A stretch of 64,000 nucleotides of DNA from Glandiceps talaboti (Eukaryota > Hemichordata > Enteropneusta > Spengelidae), in the NCBI RefSeq assembly GCF_964340395.1, contig NC_135569.1:3269040-3333039 (forward strand), written 5' to 3'. The notes under the pieces are model-generated. The model did no database searches and had not been told where the DNA came from. It worked only from the letters and a program-made list of their open reading frames with translations. Of the stretch, positions 50,089-61,597 are shown one piece after another (position 1 is the stretch's first letter; every line of letters begins with the position of its first letter). A program made the translations under genes and the position numbers.

Positions 50089-50650
50089 GAAGAATAACTC
50101 CAACATATCCTAAAGCACTGAAAATAGAATGTTTATAATGGCCTTTCACAAAATCACAAAAACTTTATTTTCTTAAAAAGCTCGAGGTTGTCAAAAGACT
50201 TTACACAGGCAACGATTCGGGATCTATACCTTTCTTTGGAAATGATTATACATTGTAAACATAGAATAAGTTATAAAGATTTCAGTATATTGTCCGAGTT
50301 GACACTGAATAAGATTGCTGCTTACAAGGCTGAAAATAAGCTTTTGCTGCTTTCCTTGGAATTATCTACCCAACAGGCAGTGAATTTGACATAAAACCTT
50401 CTGAACGCTTTCGCGTTTCAGTGTAAGATGTTTCAAAGGAGAGTAAGCTTAGATATTTCCTCTCAAGTGTATATAGCCTTGAATTCGCAACAGTTTGTGT
50501 TGATTGATTTTGTTGATTGTCGTATAAATTAGATACTTCACTTTTGAAAAAGGATATTTTCATTTCTTTTTTTCAAATGAAGGTAACTGATGTGAAAAAT
50601 GCAGTTTTCATTTTTTCATTGTGAAATAAAAGTTTGTGTGTGATTTTGAA
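50089..50650 (+). other. 3' untranslated region and poly(A) signal of the neuropeptide gene
   Basis: After the TAG at 50086-50088 the first canonical AATAAA is at 50625-50630, followed by a GT-rich stretch (AAGTTTGTGTGTGATTTTG), a good downstream element. The cleavage site is therefore expected near 50645-50655, giving a 3' UTR of about 560 bases. The 23-bp minisatellite begins right after it. Confidence 0.7.
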
Positions 50651-50651
50651 A

Positions 50652-53290
50652 TGAGCAGTCCATTGGTGCGTGTCATTATTTATTTATGGTTAAACCCAAT
50701 CATACAGACTTCAGCCCTAGAGACCTGACTGCTACAACACTACAAACTGAATGCTCCAGCCGTACAAACTACAGACTTCACTCCTACAACCACACAAACC
50801 TGACTGCTATAAGGGTCTGGTCATTTTCTCCGGCCTGGGTGGTCAGGGATTTCTCAATCCATCTGGCCGACAAAAAGTCTCTGACCCCCACACCCCTCTC
50901 TGTAATACCCAAAACAGGTTGACACCCCCATCACTTACTTCTAGGGCATTCTGACCCCCCCCCTCCCCCCATGTCCTATTACATGTCAGGTATTTCATCG
51001 TGCCCCAGAGGATGCTCAGAGTAGACTGCTTGACTATGTCTCGCATATCATAGACTTTACAAGACACCAACGTCATATAATAAGCAACTACTATTTATAC
51101 ATAAGGTTGAAATATTCAAAAAAAGTCTAATAGTATCTTGACACAGTACAAGTAGTGGGAAAGCGGAGATATGTCTACCTGTCACAGTGGTGTCAGACCA
51201 TTTCGGGCAATAACATAAGTTCACAGCATTGCAAGATGGCAGCACCATATATCAGAAACTACTCTGATGAACTATATATAGGTTTTAAGTATTTAAATGA
51301 CATTTACAGTCACTAGTGTGGTAGTTATTATAGCGGGGGTAGCATTATAAAGACAGGGGTCAAATATTGAAACAATTGAATCAGATACTAAGACCGAGAA
51401 TTATCCCCTAACACCCCATAAACCGGACACCAGTTTCTCTGCATCACCCTTTGAGGGCGTAATATTCCAAAATGGCGGCAACCATCCAAGGGACGTCCTG
51501 TGCTGGAAAGTGTTTCTTCCGAAAATGGCATTCAATTTTAGATTTGATGTTAAACATGTTCAATCCAATGTCAAAATACATGGAGAGTATCAACGACAAA
51601 AATCACTGCTAGCTTCAAACCTATTTCGAAGAAAATGAAATCTATTATTGACGATATGTAGTTAGGCAGTATTTCTCTAGTTGAATATCAAAGATTAAAG
51701 CATGACTTTGGGGACAAGAAAAATACTTGTTGGAACACGTAATACATTTGTAGAAATGAATTGGTTTTCAGTCTCAAATCAAAACACAGTCATCCCCACT
51801 CCCATTAAATAACAGTGTGATCCCCTACCAATCCACCCCAACCTCAACCCCAACCCCTCCAGCCGAAGAAAATGACCGGTCCCTAACCATACATGCTTCA
51901 TTGCTACAACGTACAGCATGACTGCCATAAGCATACATATCTGACTGCTGCAACCCTACAGATCCTGACTATACATAGCAACCTAAAAAATGACTGCAAC
52001 ACTACAGACGTGACTGCTACAACCGTAGATGTTTGACTGCTACAAACCGTACAGATGTGGATGCTACAACCCTCAAGACATGACTGCCTTGATCGCAGAT
52101 TTGACCGCCTCAACCGTACAAACCTCATTGCTACAACCGTACAGACCTGATTGCACCAACAGTACAGACTATACTGCCACAATCGTATAAACCTGACATA
52201 GGAAATCTAAAGACATGACTGCTACAACACTACAGACTTGACAGCTATAACGGTACTGACATGACTGTTACAAACCTACACATTCCACTGCTACAGCCAT
52301 ACAGACGTGAGTGCTACAACATTAGACTTGACTGAGCTACAACCATACATACTTGAATACTACAACCCTACAGACTTGAATGTTACAACCATACAGACTC
52401 GAATGCTACAACCATACAGACTCGAATGCTACAACCCTACAGACTTGACTGCTACTTAGCCTAAACTCGACTGAGCTACAACCCTAGAGACTTGAATGCT
52501 ACAACCCTAGAGACTTTACTACAACAGACTTGACTGCTGCAGTCCTACAGACATGACTGCTACAACTATACGGACTTGACTGCTACAACCCTACAGACTT
52601 GAATGCTACAACCATACAGACTTGAATGCTACAACCATACAAACTTGAATGTTACAACCCTACATACTTGAATGCTAAAGACTTGACTGTTACAACCCTA
52701 CAGACCTGAATGATACAATCCTACAGACCTGAATGATACAACCCTACAGACCTGAATGATACAACCCTACAGACCTGAATGATACAACCCTACAGAACTG
52801 AATGATACAACCCTACAGACCTGTATGATACAACCCTACAGACCTGAATGCTACAACCATAGAGACTTGAATGATACAACCCTACAGACCCGAATGATAC
52901 AACCCTACAGACATGACTGTTACAACCCTACAGACCTGAATGCTACAACCATACAGACTTGAATGCTACAACCCTACAGACCTGAATGCTACAACCCTAC
53001 AGACTCGACTGTTACAACCCTACAGACCTGAATGCTACAACCCTACAGACCTGAATGCTACACCCCTATATACCTGAATGCTACAACCTACAGACCTGAA
53101 TGCTACAACCCTACAGACCTGAATGCTACACCCCTACATACCTGAATGCTACAACCTACAGACTTGAATGCTACAACCCTACATATACCTGGCTGCTACA
53201 ACCGTACAGACCTGAATGCTTCAACCGCATGGACCCGAATGCTACAACCCTACACACTTCAATGCCACAACCATGTAGACATGACTGTTA
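50652..53290. repeat. 23-bp minisatellite (TGAATGCTACAACCCTACAGACC), split by a transposon
   Basis: Units of 23 bp occur in a degenerate left block (about 50690-50812) and a long right block (51887-53290). They are most uniform at 52690-53110, where variants GAATGATACAACCCTACAG and GAATGCTACAACCCTACAG alternate in runs. The two blocks are one array interrupted by the insertion at 50813-51883. Because 23 is not a multiple of three, no long frame persists; short frames such as 53100-53336 are shadows. Confidence 0.9.
50813..51883. mobile_element. Harbinger-like non-autonomous DNA transposon inserted in the minisatellite
   Basis: Terminal inverted repeats GGGTCTGGTCATTTTCTCCG (left, from 50813) and GGGACCGGTCATTTTCTTCG (right end read in reverse, from 51883) match apart from a few bases. 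They are flanked by TAA on both sides (50810-50812 and 51884-51886). Removing the element and one TAA restores TGCTATAACCATAC, a good minisatellite unit, so the boundaries are well supported. A 3-bp TWA target duplication and GGG termini fit the PIF/Harbinger superfamily. The 1,071-bp interior has no transposase frame, so it would move only in trans. Confidence 0.75.
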
Positions 53291-53861
53291 CTTTTCAAGA
53301 CAATTGTTTACTAAGAAAGCAGGGGCATATCGATAAAACGACATAACAAAGGTTACAGCGTTAGTAGAACGATGTAATTATATATAAATCTTTGCAAATC
53401 TTCAAAGCCACAATGCTAGTAAAGTTTGCTGACATTTCAAACTATTCGCACTTTTACTTTTATTATAAGTTTGACGCAAATCAAAGACGTGGGATAAAAT
53501 GTTATTTAAAAATCTTACATACATTTCAAGTGCAAAAAAACATCTGATACATTACTTTGAGGTAGTAAAGCAGATATAACATTGGATATGACATTGATAT
53601 ACTGATTACATGCAGTCTACTGCCAATTGAAAAATTCAAAGAACGCCTTAAGTAAGAATGAGTCACCCCAATGAAACTGTCAGTTTTAATATCAGACGCC
53701 TTTTTAATATCAAAGGCACTGCATATACAATTGAATAAATAAAATGAACTAGCAAGGTTCAACAAAAATATGGAATATATACTCTGGTTGTTCTATGTCA
53801 CGACAACGCTTGTCTATGTCACTGGTTCTACTTTGTTCGAAATATGATGGTACAATTACAT

Positions 53862-54006
53862 TACTCCCCAATATTTTTTCTTCATTCAGCCGGAAAATAT
53901 TCATGACTTAAGGGTTGTCATTAGTCGTCTATCGACTCGTATTGAGAAAGACCCCTTAGGTCACTCGTATTTTCCTTGGCTGAACGAAGAAAAATATTGG
54001 GGAATA
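53862..54006. mobile_element. Small MITE, family CCCCAATATTT, copy B
   Basis: The left arm TACTCCCCAATATTTTTTCT and the right arm (reverse) TATTCCCCAATATTTTTCTT continue inward through (T)TCATTCAGCC / (T)TCGTTCAGCC and a TTAAGGG / CTAAGGGG block. The total is about 145 bp. The right arm reads TCACTCGTATTTTCCTTGGC on the + strand, which is also found at 59658-59677 with one change. Confidence 0.7.
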
Positions 54007-54247
54007 ACATCTTATTATTACTATGCTACAAATAATAAGAGTTCACAATAATCCTACTTGTGAGAAACTGAATGTCTGCAGAATTTCTGATGACAGTTGT
54101 AGGTATATTATCAAACATACAAACAGCAAGTCAGCAATGGTAATTAGATATCATTATTGGCAGGATACCAGCATCCCACTCTCCATCTTTCAAATCACCG
54201 TACTTAATACACTATGACATATGTTTGATTCCTTTCATATAGTTAGT

Positions 54248-54469
54248 CCATACCCACAAGGTTGAATCTTACATTTCTCTTGCTTCGACTTGACATACAT
54301 ACATACATGCATGTATGTATGCATACATACATAATACATACATACATACATACATACATGCATGCATGCATGCATGCATGCATGCATACATACATACATA
54401 CATACATACATACATACATACATACATACATACATACATACATACATACATACATACATACATACTTTG

Positions 54470-54506
<37 letters not shown>
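54248..54506 (+). repeat. Microsatellite-tailed interspersed sequence, copy 2, with (CATA/CATG)n and (ATC)n
   Basis: CCACAAGGTTGAATCTTACA, then TTTCTCTTGCTTCGACTTGA, precedes CATA/CATG tetranucleotides (to about 54465) and then an ATC trinucleotide tract (54470-54506). The lead differs from the 10.7-kb copy by very few bases. Confidence 0.7.
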
Positions 54507-55946
54507 ATAAAGTCATGCTAACTATACATTATCCATATTTAGTTTTAATTATGGTTATAGTCTAATCTAACATTATCTAGTAATATTTCATTTCAATTGC
54601 TTTGAAGCCTGACTTGTGTACATCATTCAATAATTGAAGATTTCTTGTGTTCACTACATAGGCAGATGTACAAATATAACTCACTTTGATATAGAATAGT
54701 GTTCAAATACTGAGTTATTTGAGTAACGTCAATATTACTATAGATAAAATGTTTCTACGTCTGTCAGCACTTTGACACAAATATTTAAAATACTAAAAGT
54801 TCTGGAGGACCCTTTGGGATGGGGGCACAGGGGGGAGAATATGAAGGGAGAAATGTATGTTAATTATGATAGGGGACTGTCCACGGGTGAATTTCCATTC
54901 CTCTGCTGCCCAAACCTTGCCAGTAGGTAATATATTAACCCTGTAAAAGAACACCTCTTTGGGATACAGTGTTCAGAATATCTACATTGTCAAATACAAT
55001 TTGTATGTAGACAAGCAATTCAAGTTACATTGGCAGTGTTAAGATTGCAAGAGACTGTGTCCCAATAACTTAATTTCCACCCTTTTCAGTCGTAATCTTT
55101 AATCTCTTTTGTATCACGAATATTAATGAAAACAAAATATTTTATGTGAACAGTTTGTGGGGTGAAAGACATTTCAATTTTGCCCACATGGCTGCCATTT
55201 CGAATCCTCAACGCAAACATGACTACCGAGGGCGCACTGGGCCTTAACATTGTATAGACATAAGTCCGAAACAGGGGGAAAGTTTCGACTGACAAATTCA
55301 GTCTCAACAGATACTAGATAACGAGTAGAGGGTGGTCTCACTATTAACGTAGCGCTGTTGTTAGTCTCAAAACCGTCTTTACGTTTCTAGAAATAAGTTT
55401 TGGTCCAACTCGCTGTTCTGGGCCCAGTTCTCATGACTAAAAGTATGTACAATGAATACTGTTGCAGCCATGTGGAGTGACATATTGAGAAACCAAAATG
55501 AGTGAAGTTTTAGGTGAAATGATTTGAAGAAAGTGAAATAGAGAAACTTTTCGAGATGGGATTTAGTATTGCGACTGTACATTTACTATCAAAGTTGAAT
55601 TCTGTTGAATTCTGTAAAATCAAATCGCACATAACTGTGACTATTTATCTTATTGAAATAAACACTGAGGGATCGACGTAATGAATATCAAATGTCCATC
55701 TAATACATATTCATGTCTGCTAACATCCATGATGCAACAGCGGACCATTCAAAGAACGATAGAGATGAAATAGAGTTTCAATTTAGTGTTTCTTGGCAAT
55801 CGAGTGAAATTTATGTGATGTGAAATCATGACATGACTCACCAGAACCCAAACTTATGAATAAACTTTTTATTTTCTGGAGATGTCTTTCCCTTGAAAGG
55901 TCGAGTTCAGAATATTTGAGTAATGTTGATGATCCTGAGTGTTAAA

Positions 55947-55976
55947 ACATAGACCCTCCATTAAGAGGGTCTATGT
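55947..55976. repeat. Perfect 12-bp hairpin ACATAGACCCTC-N6-GAGGGTCTATGT
   Basis: The two 12-bp arms are exactly complementary around CATTAA. There is no T-tract terminator context and no neighbouring gene; it may be a MITE terminus or a chance foldback. Confidence 0.6.
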
Positions 55977-56333
55977 GTAATATGATAAGTGTCTAACCAT
56001 GCATACAAAGCTGATATGTAGTCAATAGATAACATTGGGATTGTTTTCAAGATTAGTTTAACGATAATACCAGAATGTTAAAAGAAAGCCGGTTGTTCCC
56101 TGATGTGATGCGCTATCTTTGAGTTCTATTGGATTTAATTACGTTAGATGTTACAACATTTTGCAATGACCTGTAACAGTTCATCAAAGGAATGAGGAAT
56201 AGATTTAATAATATCGTAATGCGCAGACTACAAAGATTGTTTGCTTTACTATCTTTTGTTTGTAAAAAGTCCAATTCTGTGGTTCAGATAACGCCCAATT
56301 TCAAAACAGGGGTAGGTAGGTAGATAGGGAATA

Positions 56334-56432
56334 TTTTATTTTATTTTATTTTATTTTATTTTATTTTATTTTATTTTATTTTATTTTATTTTACTTTATT
56401 TTATTTTGTTTTACTTTATTTTATTTTATTTG
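56334..56432. repeat. (TTTTA)n pentanucleotide microsatellite
   Basis: About 19 units with a few C or G substitutions, followed by a G-rich tract GGGGAGGGGGG. Confidence 0.95.
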
Positions 56433-56644
56433 GGGAGGGGGGTCTGGTTCAGGCTGTCACATTTTACGTAGAGGTCAACAGATATTTCTCATCGATATGT
56501 TCACACTTTCCATATAATATACATATGGCATTGTGTGCTACACTGTATTCAGTCATGTTATTTTGATCACAAGATGATTATGTCATCAAATCTCACGACT
56601 CTCTCACGATTTTCAGTACCTTTTTTCGAATTACCTACAAAAAC

Positions 56645-56720
56645 GTTTAGGGTCGGCAGGGAAAAACTAGTTTGGGTCGGGTTACCGGAACTAAACAATT
56701 ATTCGTTTTGGCCTAAATAT
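56645..56720 (+). repeat. Interspersed repeat related to 25168-25242
   Basis: CGTTTAGGGTCGGCAGGGAA, then AACTAGTTTGGGTCGGGTTA and CCGGAACTAAACAATTATTC followed by GGCCTAA, match the 25-kb arm block by block with scattered substitutions. This is an interspersed family member; class unknown. Confidence 0.6.
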
Positions 56721-58647
56721 TCAATACATTACATCAGCAAATGTATTTTTAAAAACACATGTACATGGTTGAAATTAAATAATTTACACTGACTAGACGT
56801 GGTAGGACACGCACATGTAAGTGAAAAATTACAATAAAATTTTTATTTAAACTGAACACTGTTGCATCATACTTCTCGATTGTACGGAAAATGTATTTAT
56901 GCACAGAGTCAGTCTACGTCAACGTTCGATAACTCAACGAGAATGATTGTATCAGCCATTTTTTCTCGCTTTTGGGTTTTTGGTTGTTTTTTTAATTGAC
57001 ATAGCAGGAACTTTTATGTACATCCTTGTCGCTTACACGTTTCTTGCACCACTCTTCCGACTGAAGTGGATAATACTACTCTAAGCAACATATCAGAAAA
57101 TGTATTATATTATAGAACATGTGATACTTGATAGTCTTTATTGGAAATAACTCAACAACTGTGGTATTTTTGTATTTTTTTTCGAGAATACCTTTAACGA
57201 ATTTCGAACGACACAATACTGATCACTGGGTGAGCTTGCCGTGTAGTGGAACCACCCGGGGAAAGTTACATATGACATACGAGCTGCAACTATTCATTGA
57301 GGATTTTCAAGAGTGTAATACTGATAGATTCCTGTAAACATTCTACATTCAAAGAAGTGAGATATAATCTACAAAGATGGTATATTAACAGAAATTTGAG
57401 TTAGAAGGATGAAAAATTAATAAAAAGATCCAATACATTCCCTCCTGGTATGATGGTTACACAGCTACAATAGTGATACTGTTACAGTACTGTTCATATT
57501 ACATGTATGACCCATTCTAAAGATACCTCGTGTAGTGTTTCATGTCGTTCCTAGTGTTGAAGTTGTCATAGGGCAGACAGACTTCAAATACGACCTTCAG
57601 TGGCGAGATGATTTATTCACCATCATTGGTACAGTAGGTGATTTTGTTGGATTTGGGAGTATTAGGCTCTACTTAAAAGTGTAATTAAGGTTTATGTCAC
57701 CGCTGTATACATTGCCTTCTATCTGTTCAGGTCAGCCAACGGGGGACAATTAATACATAAACAACTTATCCCTTTGATTCAACGGTTGATGTGGCATCAG
57801 GATTGATAGTGGAAGCGCGATTTGGAAAATCGATACTAGGATTAGTGTGCACATTTTGGAGTAACTGATCAATAAACACAAATATTTAATGTTTAGAGAA
57901 AAGAGAAAAGGGTCACTGTACGATAAACATCGTAATAAACACGTAATACAAGATTATTATGACAAACAACCGTTGTAGTGAATCACTTCTATGCGTCCAT
58001 ATGTTTACAAGTACTTTTAACTAGACAGATTTCAGGGCCATGATATCCTATTTATGATAAAGGTCAGGTTGTTTACCGTACATGTGATGAAAAGAGCAAT
58101 AAGGTATAATTGGTGGTTACATATCAAAGCATGTAACTGTCTTACTAGTTCGTCGTAAGATGTTATCATTAGCATTTGAAACGGGATAACGTTTCAAAGT
58201 TTGAGGCTGGATACATTTAACCCGGCGCATATTCTATCTTTAGACATGGAAGTAACACAGACAGTATTTTTTATTATTTTCCAAATTGCTCTTCGCAAAA
58301 TGTCAAACAGGAGGTAACGAATCACTGTCTGTAGTTAATTAAGGAATTGTCGGGTTCCCTCTGACTCAGATAATGATGAACAGTTGGTTTCTTCGGAAAA
58401 ACTAATGATCACTGTTTTAAAAATAAACTAATACAAAGCATACAAACCAATTTAACTGTCCAAAGTTAAACGAACCGAAATCAAGCCAACGCACATGCTC
58501 AAACCACTAATAGAAATGGTCTAAGGTACATTATAACAATATGAAAGAGCTTAGAGAGGTAGCCATGTTACATTGAGTCCGATCTCATTATAAATTAATA
58601 TTTGTGATATCAGGGATAGGTGTTACTTGGTAATACATGCTGTAAAT

Positions 58648-58678
58648 AAAAAAATAAAAAAATAAAAAAATAAAAAAA
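58648..58678. repeat. (AAAAAAT)n short tandem repeat
   Basis: Four heptanucleotide-like units of AAAAAAT. Confidence 0.85.
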
Positions 58679-58892
58679 CTCTGTTTGAAGTGAGTAATAT
58701 CAAGTAAATGAAAAATGAAGTATATAAACGTAACTTTGTAGTCATTTATATCATTTAATATTGAATAACCTTGATTGATCATGCAGTCACTTTATGTTTG
58801 AAATGCACTATTTTTTATCCTACAATTTAATTGATAAGGTATGCAATTAAGTTGGGAAGTAGTGGCACTCTGTCTCTACATGTGACTACTGT

Positions 58893-59298
<406 letters not shown>

Positions 59299-59644
59299 TT
59301 CTCTCCGACACCAACCCTATTCGAAATGTGTTGGGCAGGATTAAGAAGTTAATTTGAGATTATAACTCCAATCTAGACAACCAGTGCCAAGGGATTGTCT
59401 GTCAGTTGCATTTATAAATCTGCATATAATCCATTTATAATTGTCAACTACAAATTCTAATCTGAGACAGCTAATCAACACAATTCTTACTTCTGAGCCA
59501 AAATGTTCAAAATCGGCATCATTTCCCCGAGTTGTACAAACTATACTTACAGAGGTTTATATAAATCCAAAATGTATCTTTTCAGTCAAAAATGCTCGTT
59601 TCCTAAGGGGATTTGCCACTACGTTTCTTTTGACTTGTAGTGAC

Positions 59645-59696
59645 AAAGTCACTGAAGTCACTCGTATTTTCCTCGGCTGAACGAAGAAAAATATTA
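59645..59696 (+). mobile_element. Fragment of the CCCCAATATTT MITE family
   Basis: TCACTCGTATTTTCCTCGGC, followed by TGAACGAAGAAAAATATT, nearly duplicates the right arm of the element at 53862-54006. The opposite arm is not clearly present, so this is an arm-only remnant or a rearranged copy. Confidence 0.6.
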
Positions 59697-60003
59697 CCAT
59701 TTCACACTTATCCAATATTAAGTATGTCATTATATATACCGCCCTCTATAGTTTGGGATTGTTCACACTCCGTAATGTTTTCCTTTAGCTGTTCTGAGGA
59801 AGAAGCTACCAACCTTACATACATATGGCTAAATCACTGAATTTACTGCTCATTTAGTACGATAACTTGTAAAATGATTGTTTTACTGGATCAACATCTC
59901 CATCAAATCCTAGAAATTGTCACCAACATAGCTGCCACTTCCAATGGTTAAAGCAGTCTGGGCAAAATATGAATATTGTCGTGTGTTTTTTCTGGGAGTG
60001 AGC

Positions 60004-60135
60004 GCCTCTTCTTATGTAGACTCTAAATGCAAACCTTTTCGAATGAACGTTAGGGGCGTTGTTCTTGTGATTAGCCACTTTCTGCACACAGAATCTAAAG
60101 GAGGTTTGCATTTAGAGTCTACTAGTAGAGGAGGC
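60004..60135. repeat. Inverted repeat, ~32-bp arms, GCCTCTTC/GAGGAGGC
   Basis: The left arm 60004-60035 reads GCCTCTTCTTATGTAGACTC then TAAATGCAAACC. The right arm 60103-60135 reads GGTTTGCATTTAGAGTCTAC then TAGTAGAGGAGGC. The arms are nearly perfect complements around a 67-bp centre. The recent, high-identity arms suggest a young MITE or hairpin-forming element. Confidence 0.7.
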
Positions 60136-60527
60136 GATCAGGCTTGAAAAAATGTAAACATGTACCAAGAGGTCAATTCAGGCAAAATAACGAAGGTAAA
60201 ATAGCAATGAACGATTAACCGACATCTACATCGGATTTTAATCAGATTGCCCACCAGCCTAGCCCCAAGTAAAGGTACTTAATAAGTGTTAACGCAAAGA
60301 CCTTTGGGAACGAAAATGCCATAGCCAATGCAGTGAATCTCAGACCACACGGGAGATCCATTTCGCGCTGCAAGTAGGACATTCCAAATCTTCAAACGGT
60401 TTGTTCTGTATATATATAAGTACGGGGGGGGTGGCATTGAAACTTGTTGAAAGTGTGCATGTATTTCAATAAATCACATCGAACGCATTGAAAGTCGTAT
60501 AATTATAACTCCACTAAAATATATTAC

Positions 60528-60722
60528 CTGTCTGTCGTAGTAGGTTAAAACCATCCTTCGGGTAGTACGGTATGGGTTGAGTTTCTGTACACCAGTGTAT
60601 TGCTTCAAAACTGTTGCCATCATCCAGGAATCCCTCCCAGCAGCATAGCATACTATTAGCACATTGATTGGCGTAACTGGCAGTAACTGTAGTGGTTTCG
60701 CTCCGTTGCTCTCGGTCCTCCG
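60528..60722 (-). CDS. Possible isolated exon of an unknown Cys-containing protein
   Basis: On the minus strand a T-rich tract and TTCTAG acceptor precede 195 open bases that end ACAG/GTAATA. The exon would be phase 1-1 (symmetric), the type often found in extracellular modules. The 64 complete codons include four cysteines in ANQC..MLCCWEGF..HWCTE and the acidic, Trp-containing stretch WEGFLDDGNSFEAIHWC. Its base composition is visibly richer in G+C than the flanks. I do not recognise the domain and no neighbouring exon is certain. The open frame continues upstream through a low-complexity hydrophobic stretch that looks like translated intron. It could be a real exon, a pseudo-exon or a transposon fragment. 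Confidence 0.25.
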
Positions 60723-60821
60723 CTAGAACCCCGTAAGAAAATAAAACAAAAAATATTAAAGTCACACAAAATAAAATGTAATAAAAAAAAGAAGGAATAA
60801 AACAGTATTGTAAAGTCTGGA

Positions 60822-60925
60822 AGACCGGTGAGGACTGCGCGCTTCGACTTGAAACAGTCGCTGTATGGAAGACTGCGACTAGACTTGAAACATCCGCTGT
60901 CCTCACCTGTCTTCCATAGTCCTTG
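60822..60925. repeat. Imperfect inverted repeat GGTGAGGAC / GTCCTCACC
   Basis: GGAAGACCGGTGAGGACTGC on the left faces GCTGTCCTCACCTGTCTTCC on the right. A direct duplication, CGACTTGAAACA / AGACTTGAAACA, lies between. Small foldback; origin unknown. Confidence 0.5.
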
Positions 60926-61407
60926 GAACCCACTATTAAATACATGATTCACGATAAATAAATTTGTCCGCTTTTCAAAAATATTTTAGACAATTTTGAA
61001 GTGAAAAATTATTTCCTCACTAAATATGGAAAGATATTCTCAAAATATGGTATAATTCTTTCAAAATTGATAAAAACAACCAACCACACGTCGTACGGCA
61101 TCCCCATCTTGCGTAAGGTCAGGTCAGGTGCCTCGCAATCGCGGCTCCCAGGATTGCATAATTAATCGAACGCACCCCTGGTAATCAGTAGTTACATGAA
61201 TATTCATGAATAATTTGCATATTCCAAAAGTATTTCAGCTCACGAGACGGCTTTGAGTCCTCAGTATTTCATTTAGTCGTTAAATAGTACTAGTTACGGA
61301 CATATCAGTGCAGTCAGACAAACAAACACAATGGCAGACACTTGTAGCATTACTTATTACTTCCTAAACACTAAAGATTGGGCAATTAAAAGAGTTTGCA
61401 CATATAT

Positions 61408-61597
<190 letters not shown>

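Larger units (their letters stand above)
54507..58892. other. Non-genic stretch with repeats
   Basis: Holds the hairpin at 55947, the TTTTA tract, the TTTAGGGTCGGC repeat copy and AT-rich unique sequence. No supported gene. Confidence 0.5.

Noticed and set aside
49053-50149. Long minus-strand reading frames (about 333-340 codons, three frames) opposite the neuropeptide exon
   Set aside because: They exist because the 48-bp unit is a multiple of three and lacks reverse-strand stops. They have no signal peptide, splice sites or sensible composition, while the + strand has all of these.
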